Below the pieces are notes generated by a model. That model was not told the DNA's origin. It ran no database searches and saw only the letters and a list, made by a program, of their open reading frames with translations. Of a stretch of 64,000 bases of DNA, positions 19,063-28,500 are shown piece after piece. Both the position numbers and the translations under genes were made by a program. Origin of the DNA: UKL13-2 sp043773745 (GTDB taxonomy: Bacteria > Pseudomonadota > Gammaproteobacteria > Burkholderiales > Usitatibacteraceae); assembly GCA_043773745.1 (NCBI GenBank), contig JAYVEV010000009.1, positions 12,014 to 76,013 of the forward strand, in the 5' to 3' direction. Positions within the stretch are counted from its first letter, which is position 1. The number at the start of each line of letters is the position of its first letter.

Positions 19063-19383
19063 ATCAGATTCTCCAAAATAATTGATTAAAAAGAGGATTT
19101 ACTTTCAGACTTAAAAATTCAAGCAAACACCTGAGATATTGTGGGGATGGTTCAATGCTGTTTCGCCACTCCCTGAGCCGTTAGTGGTGGACTTATTCAA
19201 TTCCTTACAAGGCCCTCTTTTTTAAAACGAATCTCGCCAGTTCACGCAACGCGTTACGCCTGCAATTAGCTCAAAGGAAGGTCTGTTGCTTTGCCAGCAG
19301 CGAAAATCGGTAAGGCAATTCGTGCATCGACGACCAACCGCCTGTTACCCATTCGGGTTTCGTATGCCCAAAAAGGCTTCAAC

Positions 19384-20451
19384 ATGATTCGTTTATCTGA
19401 TGTGCCAATATTGCTTGCTCAATCTGATCCCGGGCAGGAACAATTACTTCGCGGTTCGGGCGTTGCGGTTGGACTAAGTCTGCATGTCCTGCCCGGCAAA
19501 GAATCATTACGTCAGGAAATTGAACAATGTCGCTATGCATGGAACACCAGTCCGGTACTGATCGTGGATGTTGCCGTTCTTGCCGCGCAGGCGCTCGATG
19601 CCGAGACGGCGCTCAAAATGCTAACGCAATTGTTTCCCACTATGCGCATCATTTGTACCTTGGGCGACCGTATCACGGTCACCCGAAATGAAGTTGATTG
19701 GCTGACTAAACACGGTGCCTCCGCCGTGTTTGCAAACGCCAATGTTGTGCGCCTTGAAGAGACGGTGATTCCTGTGCTGCGGGCAGCAATTCCAACACCA
19801 GATCTGGTGCTGAACGTTGCCAAGGTTGCTGATTATCTGCGCGTGCTGGACATTAATGCAGATGAGTCATCAGAAATGTCCAGTCTGCATCAGACTATGC
19901 GTAAGCTCGAAAAACGCAATATACCGGTCGCGAGTCTGATTGATTATGTCCGCGGCCCAGATGGCTTCGAGGTCAAAAGCCGCAGTTATCGGCTCAAACC
20001 TTATCTTGACTGTTTCATCGCCAGCGAAGCGGTCAAATTATTAACGGATTTCCTAGATTGTTCAACTGAATTTGCTTTGATGGCAGGGCTGTTATTGCAG
20101 CGTATGGATATCTTTCATCATGTCACTGGTGATCATGATTTTAAAGATGAAAGTTTATTTTTTAGATTTTATGCGGCATCAGAAAAACTTGACCAGATGG
20201 ATCTTTCGATTGCGTTGGCGCAGTCAAAATCTGCCAAAGGATTCGTCCGTGCAGACAGAGCTTATCTGGGCAGGAATTTTCCAGACTGCTTTATCGGCCA
20301 CGAAGCTGTTGATTGGCTATGTGCACGCTATCTCCTCTCCCGACAAGAGGCTGTCACGCTGGGGCAGTCGCTGTTGAGGTTGCACGTGTTTCGCCACGTT
20401 ACCGATGATCATGACTTTCTCGACCAACACTATTTTTACCGGTTCTCTTAG
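19384..20451 (+). CDS. Tandem DEP-domain protein with receiver-like N-terminus
   Basis: A 355-residue protein with two C-terminal DEP domains (about 197-263 and 288-355). Both share the same plan: an F-[VE]-x6-Y start, a LxxCFIxxEAVxxL core and an end of HHVTGDHDF or RHVTDDHDF followed by an aromatic strand. The N-terminal 130 residues have alternating hydrophobic strands and helices like a response-regulator receiver, but I see no clear phospho-Asp triad. DEP domains bind membranes or signalling partners. An in-frame TTG at 19291 with AAGGAAGG upstream is an alternative start that adds 31 residues. It is divergent from the bufferin operon. Confidence 0.8.
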   Translation: MIRLSDVPILLAQSDPGQEQLLRGSGVAVGLSLHVLPGKESLRQEIEQCRYAWNTSPVLIVDVAVLAAQALDAETALKMLTQLFPTMRIICTLGDRITVTRNEVDWLTKHGASAVFANANVVRLEETVIPVLRAAIPTPDLVLNVAKVADYLRVLDINADESSEMSSLHQTMRKLEKRNIPVASLIDYVRGPDGFEVKSRSYRLKPYLDCFIASEAVKLLTDFLDCSTEFALMAGLLLQRMDIFHHVTGDHDFKDESLFFRFYAASEKLDQMDLSIALAQSKSAKGFVRADRAYLGRNFPDCFIGHEAVDWLCARYLLSRQEAVTLGQSLLRLHVFRHVTDDHDFLDQHYFYRFS

Positions 20452-20716
20452 TGAAAATATCTAATTAGCTCTCGTCCAGCCACAGCAAGAGGTGCAGACA
20501 TTATTTGCATAAACTCTGCCACTGGGGCGGATTTCGTGGCAAAAAGTGCTTAAAAACGTCGTCAGTGTTGGAGTTTACCTTTTCTAAATTGCGGTGATCC
20601 ATGCTTGATTTTTGAGAAAGTAGGCTGGAATAAGATTCGGTCGAGGCGGCACGGATGCGATAATGAAGGGTGCAGTTTATTGATTGCGCTTTTTTTCATT
20701 CTGCGGTTTTTTCGTC

Positions 20717-21781
20717 ATGACCACTTTAAAAAACGACACCTTTCTTCGTGCGCTGATGCGCGAACCGACTTCATACACCCCGATCTGGATCATGCGGCAG
20801 GCGGGGCGCTACTTGCCCGAATACAAAGCAACACGCGCAAAAGCGGGTAGCTTTCTGGGGCTCGCCAAAAATCCTGATTACTGCACCGAAGTTACATTGC
20901 AACCGCTGGATCGCTTCCCGCTAGATGCGGCGATTTTGTTTTCGGATATTTTGACCATCCCTGATGCCATGGGGCTGGGACTTTATTTTGCCGATGGCGA
21001 AGGGCCAAAATTTGAGCGACCGTTACGAACAGAGGAGGATGTCAGACGGCTACCGCTGGCCGATATGGCTTCGCTTAAATATGTTACCGATGCGGTAACA
21101 CAGATTCGTGGCGCACTGAATGGGCGTGTGCCGCTCATTGGCTTCTCCGGCAGTCCGTTTACGCTTGCCTGCTACATGATTGAAGGCGGTGGGTCGGATG
21201 ACTTTCGTTTAACCAAAACCATGATGTTCCAACGCCCGGATTTGCTGCACTCGATCCTTGAAAAAAATACCGAGAGCGTCATAACCTATTTGAATGCACA
21301 AATTGACGCGGGCGCACAGGCGGTTCAGCTATTTGACACTTGGGGCGGGGCGTTATCGCATCATGCTTATCAGGAGTTTTCCCTAAAATATGCAAAGCGG
21401 GTAATGGCGGGTCTAAAACGTGAACGAGAAGGGCGTGTGGTGCCGCGCATATTTTTCACCAAGGGTGGCGGCCTGTGGCTTGAATCAATGGCAGAAATAG
21501 GTGCGGATGCTTTGGGCCTAGATTGGACCATTCAAATTGGTGATGCAAAAAAACGCGTCGGCCATCAAGTAGCGCTGCAGGGAAACCTGGATCCGCTAAC
21601 GCTGTTTGCGCCGCCTGACGTGATTGCGCGGGAGGCAGAGCGGGTTTTGAGCGACTTTGCGTATGACAAAAATGCCACAGGCCATGTATTTAATTTGGGC
21701 CATGGCATTTCCCAGTTTACCAATCCAGCCCATGTGGAAGCGCTTGTTCACGCCGTTCACCGCGCCAGTGCTAGGGAATAG
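20717..21781 (+). CDS. hemE: Uroporphyrinogen decarboxylase
   Basis: A 354-residue cytosolic enzyme of heme synthesis that removes four acetate carboxyls from uroporphyrinogen III to give coproporphyrinogen III. Both family signatures are present: PIWIMRQAGRYLPEY near residue 25 and GFSGSPFTLACYMIEGGG near 145. The catalytic Asp in ILFSDILTIPDAMG is also seen. The start at 20717 gives the usual N-terminus; the frame can be extended to 20684 without family support. hemE followed by priA is a common betaproteobacterial order. Confidence 0.97.
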   Translation: MTTLKNDTFLRALMREPTSYTPIWIMRQAGRYLPEYKATRAKAGSFLGLAKNPDYCTEVTLQPLDRFPLDAAILFSDILTIPDAMGLGLYFADGEGPKFERPLRTEEDVRRLPLADMASLKYVTDAVTQIRGALNGRVPLIGFSGSPFTLACYMIEGGGSDDFRLTKTMMFQRPDLLHSILEKNTESVITYLNAQIDAGAQAVQLFDTWGGALSHHAYQEFSLKYAKRVMAGLKREREGRVVPRIFFTKGGGLWLESMAEIGADALGLDWTIQIGDAKKRVGHQVALQGNLDPLTLFAPPDVIAREAERVLSDFAYDKNATGHVFNLGHGISQFTNPAHVEALVHAVHRASARE

Positions 21782-21837
21782 CATTTTATTTCAGTGTCAA
21801 GCGCATTTTTATCAGCACTTGAGAAAAAAATGCTTGC

Positions 21838-22022
21838 TTATGCACAGAAAGCTCGTTCTCGCACAATAGCGCTGATTTTTATGAATGTGCTGTAAATAAT
21901 GTTCGCAACTTGTTAATTTAATTAAGGTTTTTTATTATTTTTTCACTGCTTTTAATAGCGCAGCTACGTTATGCCGCCACGACAGACTCGGTAAAAGCGA
22001 GCTATGCACAAAGTTATCCACA
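21838..22022 (+). promoter_or_regulatory. DnaA-box cluster with AT-rich stretch (hemE-priA spacer)
   Basis: Two exact matches to the DnaA-box consensus TTATNCACA lie in the same orientation: TTATGCACA at 21838-21846 and TTATCCACA at 22014-22022. A one-mismatch box, CTATGCACA at 22002-22010, sits one helical turn before the last. Between them, 21890-21955 is very AT-rich. This is the build of a DnaA-regulated site or an origin-like element. I cannot tell from this window whether it is the chromosomal origin. Confidence 0.6.
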
Positions 22023-22064
22023 GATGACTGGCATCGGTTGTAGTTTTCTAATTGGTCGTATTCG

Positions 22065-24365
22065 ATGGTAGGCGTGGCGCGGTTTAGAGGGACTGATTTC
22101 CAGTCGTCAGCTTCCAAGTCTGGGCCTGCCAGGGTGGTGCGTATCGCGCTGGATTTACCGCTCGAAACATTGTTTGATTTCTCATTGCCCGATGACGCAA
22201 TCAAGCCGCTCAATGGTAATCCTGATAATTTGATTGGTCGCCTGGCGGTGGTGCCATTTGGCCCCAAAAAATTGGTTGGTGTGGTGGTAGAGCTAAGGCA
22301 TTCAAGCGAAGTACCTGCCGATAAGCTGAAAACGGTGCTGCATATTCAGCATGACGTGCCTGCTTTTTCAGCAATCGATCTGGCGCTATTTCGGTTTTGT
22401 GAAGGCTACTATCATCAGCCGTTTGGTCAGATTGCCTTGAACGCAATTCCACCGGGTATGCGGGTTCCTAAAGCTATTGTTCGTGTTCAGCCGCGTGTTG
22501 TTGATATCACGGATGCAGGGCGCGATATCCTGCCGAATTTACCGGCACGATCTGTCGTGCAACGTGCCATTTTGCAGTCGCTTGCGGCCCATGGCGGGCA
22601 GGACGAGGCCAGCCTCAAGGCTCGGCATGAAAGCGGCGGTACTTCTTTGAGTGCCCTCGTTCGAAAAGGTTGGGTACTAGTACGGGAAGACATGGCCGCT
22701 CCGGCACGCATGACAGTTGAGCAGCCGCTTGTGAACATTGAGTTTTCAGATCCCAAGCCGCTTAATGCCCAACAAACTCGTGCGCTTGCCGCCATTGTGG
22801 GCGGCACCGGTTGCTTCGCACCTTTCTTACTGGCGGGCATTACCGGTAGCGGTAAAACCGAGGTTTACCTGCATGCGATCCGCCATGCATTGGAGCATGG
22901 CCAGCAAGTGCTGATATTGGTTCCGGAAATCAATTTGTCACCGGCTTTTGTGCGGGCGGTCGCGACGCGTTTCCCGACCGCTCAAATTGCATTACTGCAC
23001 AGTGGCATGGCTGAAGTACCGCGCATGGCTGGCTACCTGGATGCGCAGGCCGGACGAGTGGATATTGTGATCGGCACCAGGCTTGCCGTCTTTACCCCAA
23101 TGCCGCGTCTGGGCCTGATCGTGGTCGATGAAGAGCATGACCCCTCGTTCAAGCAGCAGGAAGGCTTTCGATACTCGGCTCGCGATGTGGCAGTGTTCCG
23201 TGCCCATACTGCCAATTGCCCGGTGGTGCTAGGTTCGGCCACGCCATCACTTGAAACTCTCAACAATGTGGCGAGGGGCCGTTTCACCTCGCTGGTATTA
23301 ACAGAGCGTGCCGCTCCGGATGCGGCGTTGCCCAGCGTTGATTTTATTGATCTCAATATTGAGCGCGCTACCGATGGTTTAACGGCAAGCCTGATTCGTG
23401 CGATTGATGAAACCGTGAAACGTGGTGAGCAGGCACTGGTGTTTATAAATCGTCGCGGCTTCGCCCCCGCGCTGGTGTGCGCGCAATGCGGCACCATGCC
23501 CGAATGCGCGCGCTGCACAGCGCGGCTGGTGTTCCATAAAAACGAGAATCGCCTCAAATGTCACCACTGCGGATATCAAAGTCGAGTACCGACATCCTGC
23601 GCGAGCTGCGGCAGCCATGAATTGATTGCTGCCGGTCAGGGAACGGAGCGGGTAGAAGCTTCCCTTCAGGCAGCGTTGCCACAAGCCCGAATGGCCCGGG
23701 TTGATCGTGACTCCACTCGCAAACGCGGTTCGGCAGAGAAAATTTTTGCGGCCGCCGCCAAGGGGGAGCTGGATGTTCTCGTGGGAACGCAAATGCTGTC
23801 GAAAGGTCATGATTTTCCAAGGCTCACGCTGGTGGGTGTGGTCAATGCGGACGGAGCTATGTTCGCCGCTGATTTCCGCGCTTCCGAACGGCTCGCGGCG
23901 CAATTGATGCAGGTGGCAGGACGGGCAGGCCGCGCACATTTGCCGGGCCGTGTCTTGATCCAGACACGATTCCCCAATCATCCGCTATATCAGGCAGTAG
24001 CAGCGCAGGATTATCCGCGCTTCGCTGAAATCGCGATGGCTGAGAGACGCCACGCCTCGCTGCCGCCGTTTTCGTTTTTGGCACTGCTACGTGCTGAGTC
24101 GCGGCAGGCTGAATCGCTCATCGAATTTATGAGTAATGCCGCTGAATCTGCGCAAATACTGGCAGCTGAATATGGTGTACATGTTTGGGACCCGGTCCCG
24201 CCCACGCTGATCAGAAAGGCGGGTTACGAACGCAGGCAGCTGATGGTGCAAGCTGACAGTCGTAGCGCGCTACAGCGCTTCCTGAGTCGCTGGCTTGTCG
24301 TCGTGCGGGATAACAAGATAGGCACTGTGAAATGGGTGATTGATGTTGATCCGCTTGAAGTCTAA
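22065..24365 (+). CDS. priA: Primosomal replication protein N' (3'-to-5' helicase)
   Basis: A 766-residue superfamily 2 helicase that reloads the replisome at stalled forks. The N-terminal DNA-binding domain is followed by Walker A GITGSGKTEVY near residue 263, the DEEH box (VVDEEHDPSFKQ), GSATPS, and the zinc-binding insertion with eight cysteines (CAQCGTMPECARC to CHHCGYQ to CASCGS). The C-terminal helicase motifs GTQMLSKGHDF and QVAGRAGR are intact. Its start lies 42 bases past a perfect DnaA box. Confidence 0.97.
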   Translation: MVGVARFRGTDFQSSASKSGPARVVRIALDLPLETLFDFSLPDDAIKPLNGNPDNLIGRLAVVPFGPKKLVGVVVELRHSSEVPADKLKTVLHIQHDVPAFSAIDLALFRFCEGYYHQPFGQIALNAIPPGMRVPKAIVRVQPRVVDITDAGRDILPNLPARSVVQRAILQSLAAHGGQDEASLKARHESGGTSLSALVRKGWVLVREDMAAPARMTVEQPLVNIEFSDPKPLNAQQTRALAAIVGGTGCFAPFLLAGITGSGKTEVYLHAIRHALEHGQQVLILVPEINLSPAFVRAVATRFPTAQIALLHSGMAEVPRMAGYLDAQAGRVDIVIGTRLAVFTPMPRLGLIVVDEEHDPSFKQQEGFRYSARDVAVFRAHTANCPVVLGSATPSLETLNNVARGRFTSLVLTERAAPDAALPSVDFIDLNIERATDGLTASLIRAIDETVKRGEQALVFINRRGFAPALVCAQCGTMPECARCTARLVFHKNENRLKCHHCGYQSRVPTSCASCGSHELIAAGQGTERVEASLQAALPQARMARVDRDSTRKRGSAEKIFAAAAKGELDVLVGTQMLSKGHDFPRLTLVGVVNADGAMFAADFRASERLAAQLMQVAGRAGRAHLPGRVLIQTRFPNHPLYQAVAAQDYPRFAEIAMAERRHASLPPFSFLALLRAESRQAESLIEFMSNAAESAQILAAEYGVHVWDPVPPTLIRKAGYERRQLMVQADSRSALQRFLSRWLVVVRDNKIGTVKWVIDVDPLEV

Positions 24366-24429
24366 ATAAGCTGGATTAGGTCGAAAATCCGCTTGCCGTT
24401 ATAATCATGGGCTAACTTCTGAAATTGCC

Positions 24430-26088
24430 ATGTCCACATTTATTGATAACAAAAGCGCTGTTGCGGCGCTGTTCCAGGCAGCGCTGGCCAAAGCCTATCC
24501 AGGGTTAACCCAAGACGCATTTGTCATTGAAGTCGAAAAGCCAAAAAATCCCGATCATGGGCATTTTGCGGTTAATAGCGCACTACAACTGGCTAAAAAA
24601 TTGGGTTTAAAGCCGCGTGATATTGCAGAAGCGATCATTGCGGCGCTGCCCACCTCAGATTTGCTTGCCAACAAACCCGAAATAGCAGGCCCGGGATTTA
24701 TTAATATTCGCCTCTCTCTCGCCGCTGAAACACGCGTAGTGGACAGTATTTTTGCAGACGGCAATGAATTTGGTAAAAGCCAGATAGGTGCAAATCAAAA
24801 CGTGATGGTTGAGTTTGTATCGGCGAACCCGACCGGGCCGCTACATGTGGGCCATGGCCGCGCAGCAGCGATTGGCGATACGCTGGCGCGCCTGCTCATG
24901 TGGCAAGGATTCCAGGTTTCGCGCGAGTTTTACTATAACGATGCTGGTGTACAAATCAACAACCTCATGCTGTCAGTGCAGGCAAGGTTGCGTGAACTGG
25001 CCAGACTGGATGCGGCGTTCCCGGAGAGCGGCTATCACGGCGAATATATTCGCGAAATTGCACAACGCTATGCAGAAAAATTTCCGGCAGATTCGGCTGG
25101 CAATAACGAAGATGCTGTACGGCATTTTGCGGTTGCATACCTGCGCCACGAGCAAGACCTGGATCTCAGAGCGTTTGATGTGCAATTCAATAATTATTAC
25201 CTTGAGTCATCGCTTTATACCCAAGGTCTGGTTGAGAAAACCGTTAATCATCTTGTCGCCAACGGTAAAACCTATGAGCAAGATGGTGCGCTTTGGCTAA
25301 AGACCACCGATTACGGTGATGACAAAGATCGTGTGATGCGCAAATCTGACGGCACATTTACATATTTTGTGCCGGATGTGGCGTACCACGTCACCAAATG
25401 GGAACGGGGCTTTAAGCGTGCCATCGTTGAGCTGGGAGCTGACCATCATGGCTCGCTTGCGCGTGTTCGTGCCGGTCTGCAGGCGATGGAGATTGGTGTG
25501 CCGGCTGGCTATCCCGACTACGTGCTACATCAGATGATCACAGTCATGCGCGGCGGCGAAGAGGTGAAAATTTCCAAGCGTGCCGGTAGCTATGTGACGC
25601 TGCGCGAATTGATTGATGAAGTCGGCCGCGACGCCACGCGTTATTTTTTCGTGATGCGAAAATCAGATTCGCAGCTCACATTCGACATCGATCTGGCCCG
25701 CTCAAAATCGGAAGAAAACCCGGTTTATTATGTGCAATACGCGCACGCAAGGATTTGTTCGGTGCTGGCACAGTGGGGAGGTGATGAGTCCGCCCTCAGC
25801 AGTGTCGATCTTTCGCCGCTGACCAGTAAATATGAATCTGATTTGATGCGCGCATTGGCTGATCTGCCGTTGACTCTGGAGCACGCTGCGCATGAGTTGG
25901 CACCGCACATCGTTGCCGTATATCTGGGCGACTTGGCCGCTAAACTGCATACCTATTACAATGCAGAACGATTCCTCATTGAAGACGAAAAACTGAAACT
26001 CGCAAGGTTGTCGCTTATTTTGGCGACCAGACAGGTTTTGAAAAATGGCCTTGCCGTTTTGGGCGTGAGCGCCCCGGAGAAGATGTAA
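24430..26088 (+). CDS. argS: Arginyl-tRNA synthetase
   Basis: A 552-residue class I synthetase. The N-terminal additional domain is followed by the HIGH-type motif in SANPTGPLHVGHGR (about residue 130), a KMSK-like KISKRAG near 380, and the C-terminal DALR anticodon-binding domain. Four bases separate it from the SPOR-protein gene, so they probably share a transcript. Confidence 0.97.
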   Translation: MSTFIDNKSAVAALFQAALAKAYPGLTQDAFVIEVEKPKNPDHGHFAVNSALQLAKKLGLKPRDIAEAIIAALPTSDLLANKPEIAGPGFINIRLSLAAETRVVDSIFADGNEFGKSQIGANQNVMVEFVSANPTGPLHVGHGRAAAIGDTLARLLMWQGFQVSREFYYNDAGVQINNLMLSVQARLRELARLDAAFPESGYHGEYIREIAQRYAEKFPADSAGNNEDAVRHFAVAYLRHEQDLDLRAFDVQFNNYYLESSLYTQGLVEKTVNHLVANGKTYEQDGALWLKTTDYGDDKDRVMRKSDGTFTYFVPDVAYHVTKWERGFKRAIVELGADHHGSLARVRAGLQAMEIGVPAGYPDYVLHQMITVMRGGEEVKISKRAGSYVTLRELIDEVGRDATRYFFVMRKSDSQLTFDIDLARSKSEENPVYYVQYAHARICSVLAQWGGDESALSSVDLSPLTSKYESDLMRALADLPLTLEHAAHELAPHIVAVYLGDLAAKLHTYYNAERFLIEDEKLKLARLSLILATRQVLKNGLAVLGVSAPEKM

Positions 26089-26091
26089 ATC

Positions 26092-26760
26092 ATGGCAAAC
26101 GATTACAAGGCAGCATCGCCGCCACGCGCCAGTAGTGCGAGGAGCGGCGGCGGGCGCAGCATGAATCCAATGTTTCTTGGTGTCATTATCGGGCTGTTAC
26201 TGGGCATAGTGTTGGCGCTGGGCATTGCGATTTGGTTAAACCGCAGCTCGAGTCCGTTTCAGGAAAAGGCCAAGCCGGTTGATGCCTTGCCGACGATTGC
26301 TGCAAGGCCAGGTGTGTTGCAGGCGCCCAATACGGGCGCAAAAGACGGCTCAGAAAAGCCACGTTTCGAATTCTACGACATCTTACCCGGCGAAAAAGGG
26401 GTCAAGGCCGATAAAGGCGGGGCACATGAAAAGGTATTGCAGCCTGCCACCAAGCCAATAGATGCTACCGCCAAGTCGACACAAGACCCAAAACGCGAAG
26501 CCCCAGTGGCGCACCCCGTCGCCAAAGAGAGCTATTTATTGCAGGCGGGTGCCTTTCAAAATGAGGGTGACGCAGAAAATTTGAAAGCGCAAATTGCTTT
26601 TGCGGGCATGGAGGCCTCTGTGAGAAGTGTCAACTTGCCGGACAAAGGCACGTTATACCGGGTACGATTAGGCCCCTATAAAAGCCTCGAAGAAGTGAAC
26701 AGAATCAAAGCTGCGCTGTCTCAAAACGGTATTAATGCCGCTGTGGTTAAGGCGGAATAG
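26092..26760 (+). CDS. SPOR-domain cell-division protein (FtsN-like)
   Basis: A 222-residue protein with a short basic cytosolic N-terminus, one membrane helix at about 26-48, a Pro/Lys/Ala-rich linker, and a C-terminal SPOR domain from about residue 145 (YLLQAGAFQNEGDAENLKAQ to YRVRLGPYKSLEEVNRIKAAL). SPOR domains bind denuded glycan strands at the septum. The position between argS and dsbA is the usual place of this FtsN-like protein in Betaproteobacteria. Assignment as true FtsN is by architecture and position only. Confidence 0.9.
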   Translation: MANDYKAASPPRASSARSGGGRSMNPMFLGVIIGLLLGIVLALGIAIWLNRSSSPFQEKAKPVDALPTIAARPGVLQAPNTGAKDGSEKPRFEFYDILPGEKGVKADKGGAHEKVLQPATKPIDATAKSTQDPKREAPVAHPVAKESYLLQAGAFQNEGDAENLKAQIAFAGMEASVRSVNLPDKGTLYRVRLGPYKSLEEVNRIKAALSQNGINAAVVKAE

Positions 26761-26803
26761 GTTTCCCTCGATTGGTTATTCTGATTTTAATAGGATCTTT
26801 TAT

Positions 26804-27514
26804 ATGCATAGCCTGAAATCCATCCCGACGCTCAAGACTTTTTTCTTGGCGGCACTCACCTTTTTTGCGGTCGCTTTCACATCTGCGCAAGCCCAGCAGG
26901 GACCTTTGGTTGTGCCGTTAAGCCCGCCTCAACCCGTCGAAAATGACGGCAAAATCGAGGTGCTGGAATTTTTTGCCTACGGCTGCATTCATTGTGCACA
27001 CCTTGAGCCAAAGCTCGAAGAATGGGTAAAGAAATTACCTGCGGACGTAAAGTTTAAGCGGGTACCGGCAGGGCGCGGATTCGAAATGCGGGGCGTTGAT
27101 AATGTGCCGCTTTTTTATACGCTGGAAGCGATGGGTCTGATAGAGAAGCTGCAGCAAAAGGTATTCGATGCAATCAACGTCGACAATATTATTTTGGGTA
27201 ACCCGGCAACACTCAACAAATGGCTGGAAAAGCAGGGCGTTGATCCCAAAGCTTATGAAAATGTGCAGAAATCATTTTCAGTACAAAACAAGATCATGCG
27301 CGCCTATAAACAGGCTGCCGAATATAAAGTTGCCAGCACGCCTACTATTGTCGTCAATGGTCGATTCGCCGTGCAGCAGCAAGGCACTGTGGAAAGCCTG
27401 TTTGCGACCATCGACAAGCTCATTGGTGAAGCCCGGGTAATCAATAAATCTGCGGTTACTGCCAATGCAGATCCGGCTCATTCTGCAAAACATAAAGTAG
27501 TAACAAAAAAATAA
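26804..27514 (+). CDS. dsbA: Periplasmic thiol:disulfide oxidoreductase DsbA
   Basis: A 236-residue protein; the ATG at 26804 gives a clean signal peptide ending SAQA. The thioredoxin-fold active site reads CIHC (Cys61-Cys64) and not the CPHC of E. coli DsbA; His is kept but Pro is Ile. The cis-Pro loop STPTIVV is present. It introduces disulfides into exported proteins. The upstream SPOR gene ends 43 bases earlier. The changed dipeptide may shift the redox potential. Confidence 0.93.
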   Translation: MHSLKSIPTLKTFFLAALTFFAVAFTSAQAQQGPLVVPLSPPQPVENDGKIEVLEFFAYGCIHCAHLEPKLEEWVKKLPADVKFKRVPAGRGFEMRGVDNVPLFYTLEAMGLIEKLQQKVFDAINVDNIILGNPATLNKWLEKQGVDPKAYENVQKSFSVQNKIMRAYKQAAEYKVASTPTIVVNGRFAVQQQGTVESLFATIDKLIGEARVINKSAVTANADPAHSAKHKVVTKK

Positions 27515-27552
27515 ATTAACGCTCGCCTAGCTCCCTGCCGTCTACCGGCAAA

Positions 27553-27586
27553 CGCATGCTTGGTGTGAATTGATGCCAAGCATGCG
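27553..27586. repeat. Hairpin between dsbA and the SDR gene
   Basis: An 11-bp perfect stem, CGCATGCTTGG (27553-27563) with CCAAGCATGCG (27576-27586), and a 12-base loop, 38 bases past dsbA. No T-run follows, so it is not a classic terminator. It may stabilise the dsbA mRNA end or act with Rho. Confidence 0.55.
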
Positions 27587-27640
27587 GTGATGGACTAAAA
27601 ACCAACGCGGGGATTTTCGCCTGACGTTATACAATTCGGG

Positions 27641-28408
27641 ATGCCTAATTTCCCACTAAGAATATTCATCACGGGTGCCTCCAGCGGCATCGGTGAAGCC
27701 CTTGCCAGACAATATGCCCAAACTCGCGGCGCCCAACTCGGATTAGTCGCCCGCCGAACAGATTTTTTGGCACGCCTCCAAAATGAGCTTGATCCCAAGC
27801 CTGAAATTTATGTTTGTGATGTGCGCGATGCTGCCGGACTGAAAGCCGCAGCGCAAGATTTCATCACAAAGTTTGGTGTGCCCGACATCGTTATTGCCAA
27901 CGCGGGCGTCTCACGCGGCACCTTGACTGAAATCGAGTGTGATCTCAAAACTTTTCAGGAGATTTTTGATATTAATGTGATGGGCATGGTGAATACCTTT
28001 CACGCGTTCGCCGAGCCGATGAAAGCGGCCAAGCGCGGCACCCTAGTCGGTATTGCCAGCGTGGCCGGCTTCCGCGGCATTCCTGGTGGCGGTGCTTATT
28101 CGGCATCGAAGGCGGCGTGCATCCGCTATTGTGAAAGTCTGCGCGTTGAAATGCGTTCAAGCGGTGTGTCGGTGGTGACGATCTGCCCAGGCTACATTCG
28201 CACCCCGATGACTGCCGTGAATAAATTCAAAATGCCCTTTTTGATTGATGTTGATGAGGCCGTGGTGCGGTTCCAACGCGCAATTGATGCAAAGGCAAGC
28301 TTCGCGGTCATTCCGTGGACAATGGGCGTCGCAGCCCGTGTGTTGAGAATGGCGCCTAACTGGCTTTATGACCGTATTTTCTCTCGTATGCCACGCAAGC
28401 CCAGATAG
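27641..28408 (+). CDS. Short-chain dehydrogenase/reductase
   Basis: A 255-residue classical SDR. The cofactor motif TGASSGIG is at residues 11-18, NAG follows at about 88, and the catalytic Ser and YxxxK appear in GIASVAGF and GGGAYSASKAACIRY. The arginines after the first strand (LVARRTD) suggest NADP(H). The substrate cannot be read from the sequence. SDRs of this type commonly follow dsbA in Betaproteobacteria. Confidence 0.93.
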   Translation: MPNFPLRIFITGASSGIGEALARQYAQTRGAQLGLVARRTDFLARLQNELDPKPEIYVCDVRDAAGLKAAAQDFITKFGVPDIVIANAGVSRGTLTEIECDLKTFQEIFDINVMGMVNTFHAFAEPMKAAKRGTLVGIASVAGFRGIPGGGAYSASKAACIRYCESLRVEMRSSGVSVVTICPGYIRTPMTAVNKFKMPFLIDVDEAVVRFQRAIDAKASFAVIPWTMGVAARVLRMAPNWLYDRIFSRMPRKPR

Positions 28409-28500
28409 TTAATGCAGCCAGTAAATGTGGCTATTAAATGTGGCCAGTTAATTGGCTTTGAGCAGTAGCGCTTTTCCAACTCATTATTGACAGAAACCAG

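Noticed and set aside
21803..21833. GCATTTTT with AAAAATGC after hemE as a terminator
   Set aside because: The stem is almost entirely A-T and no T-run follows, so it is too weak to call.
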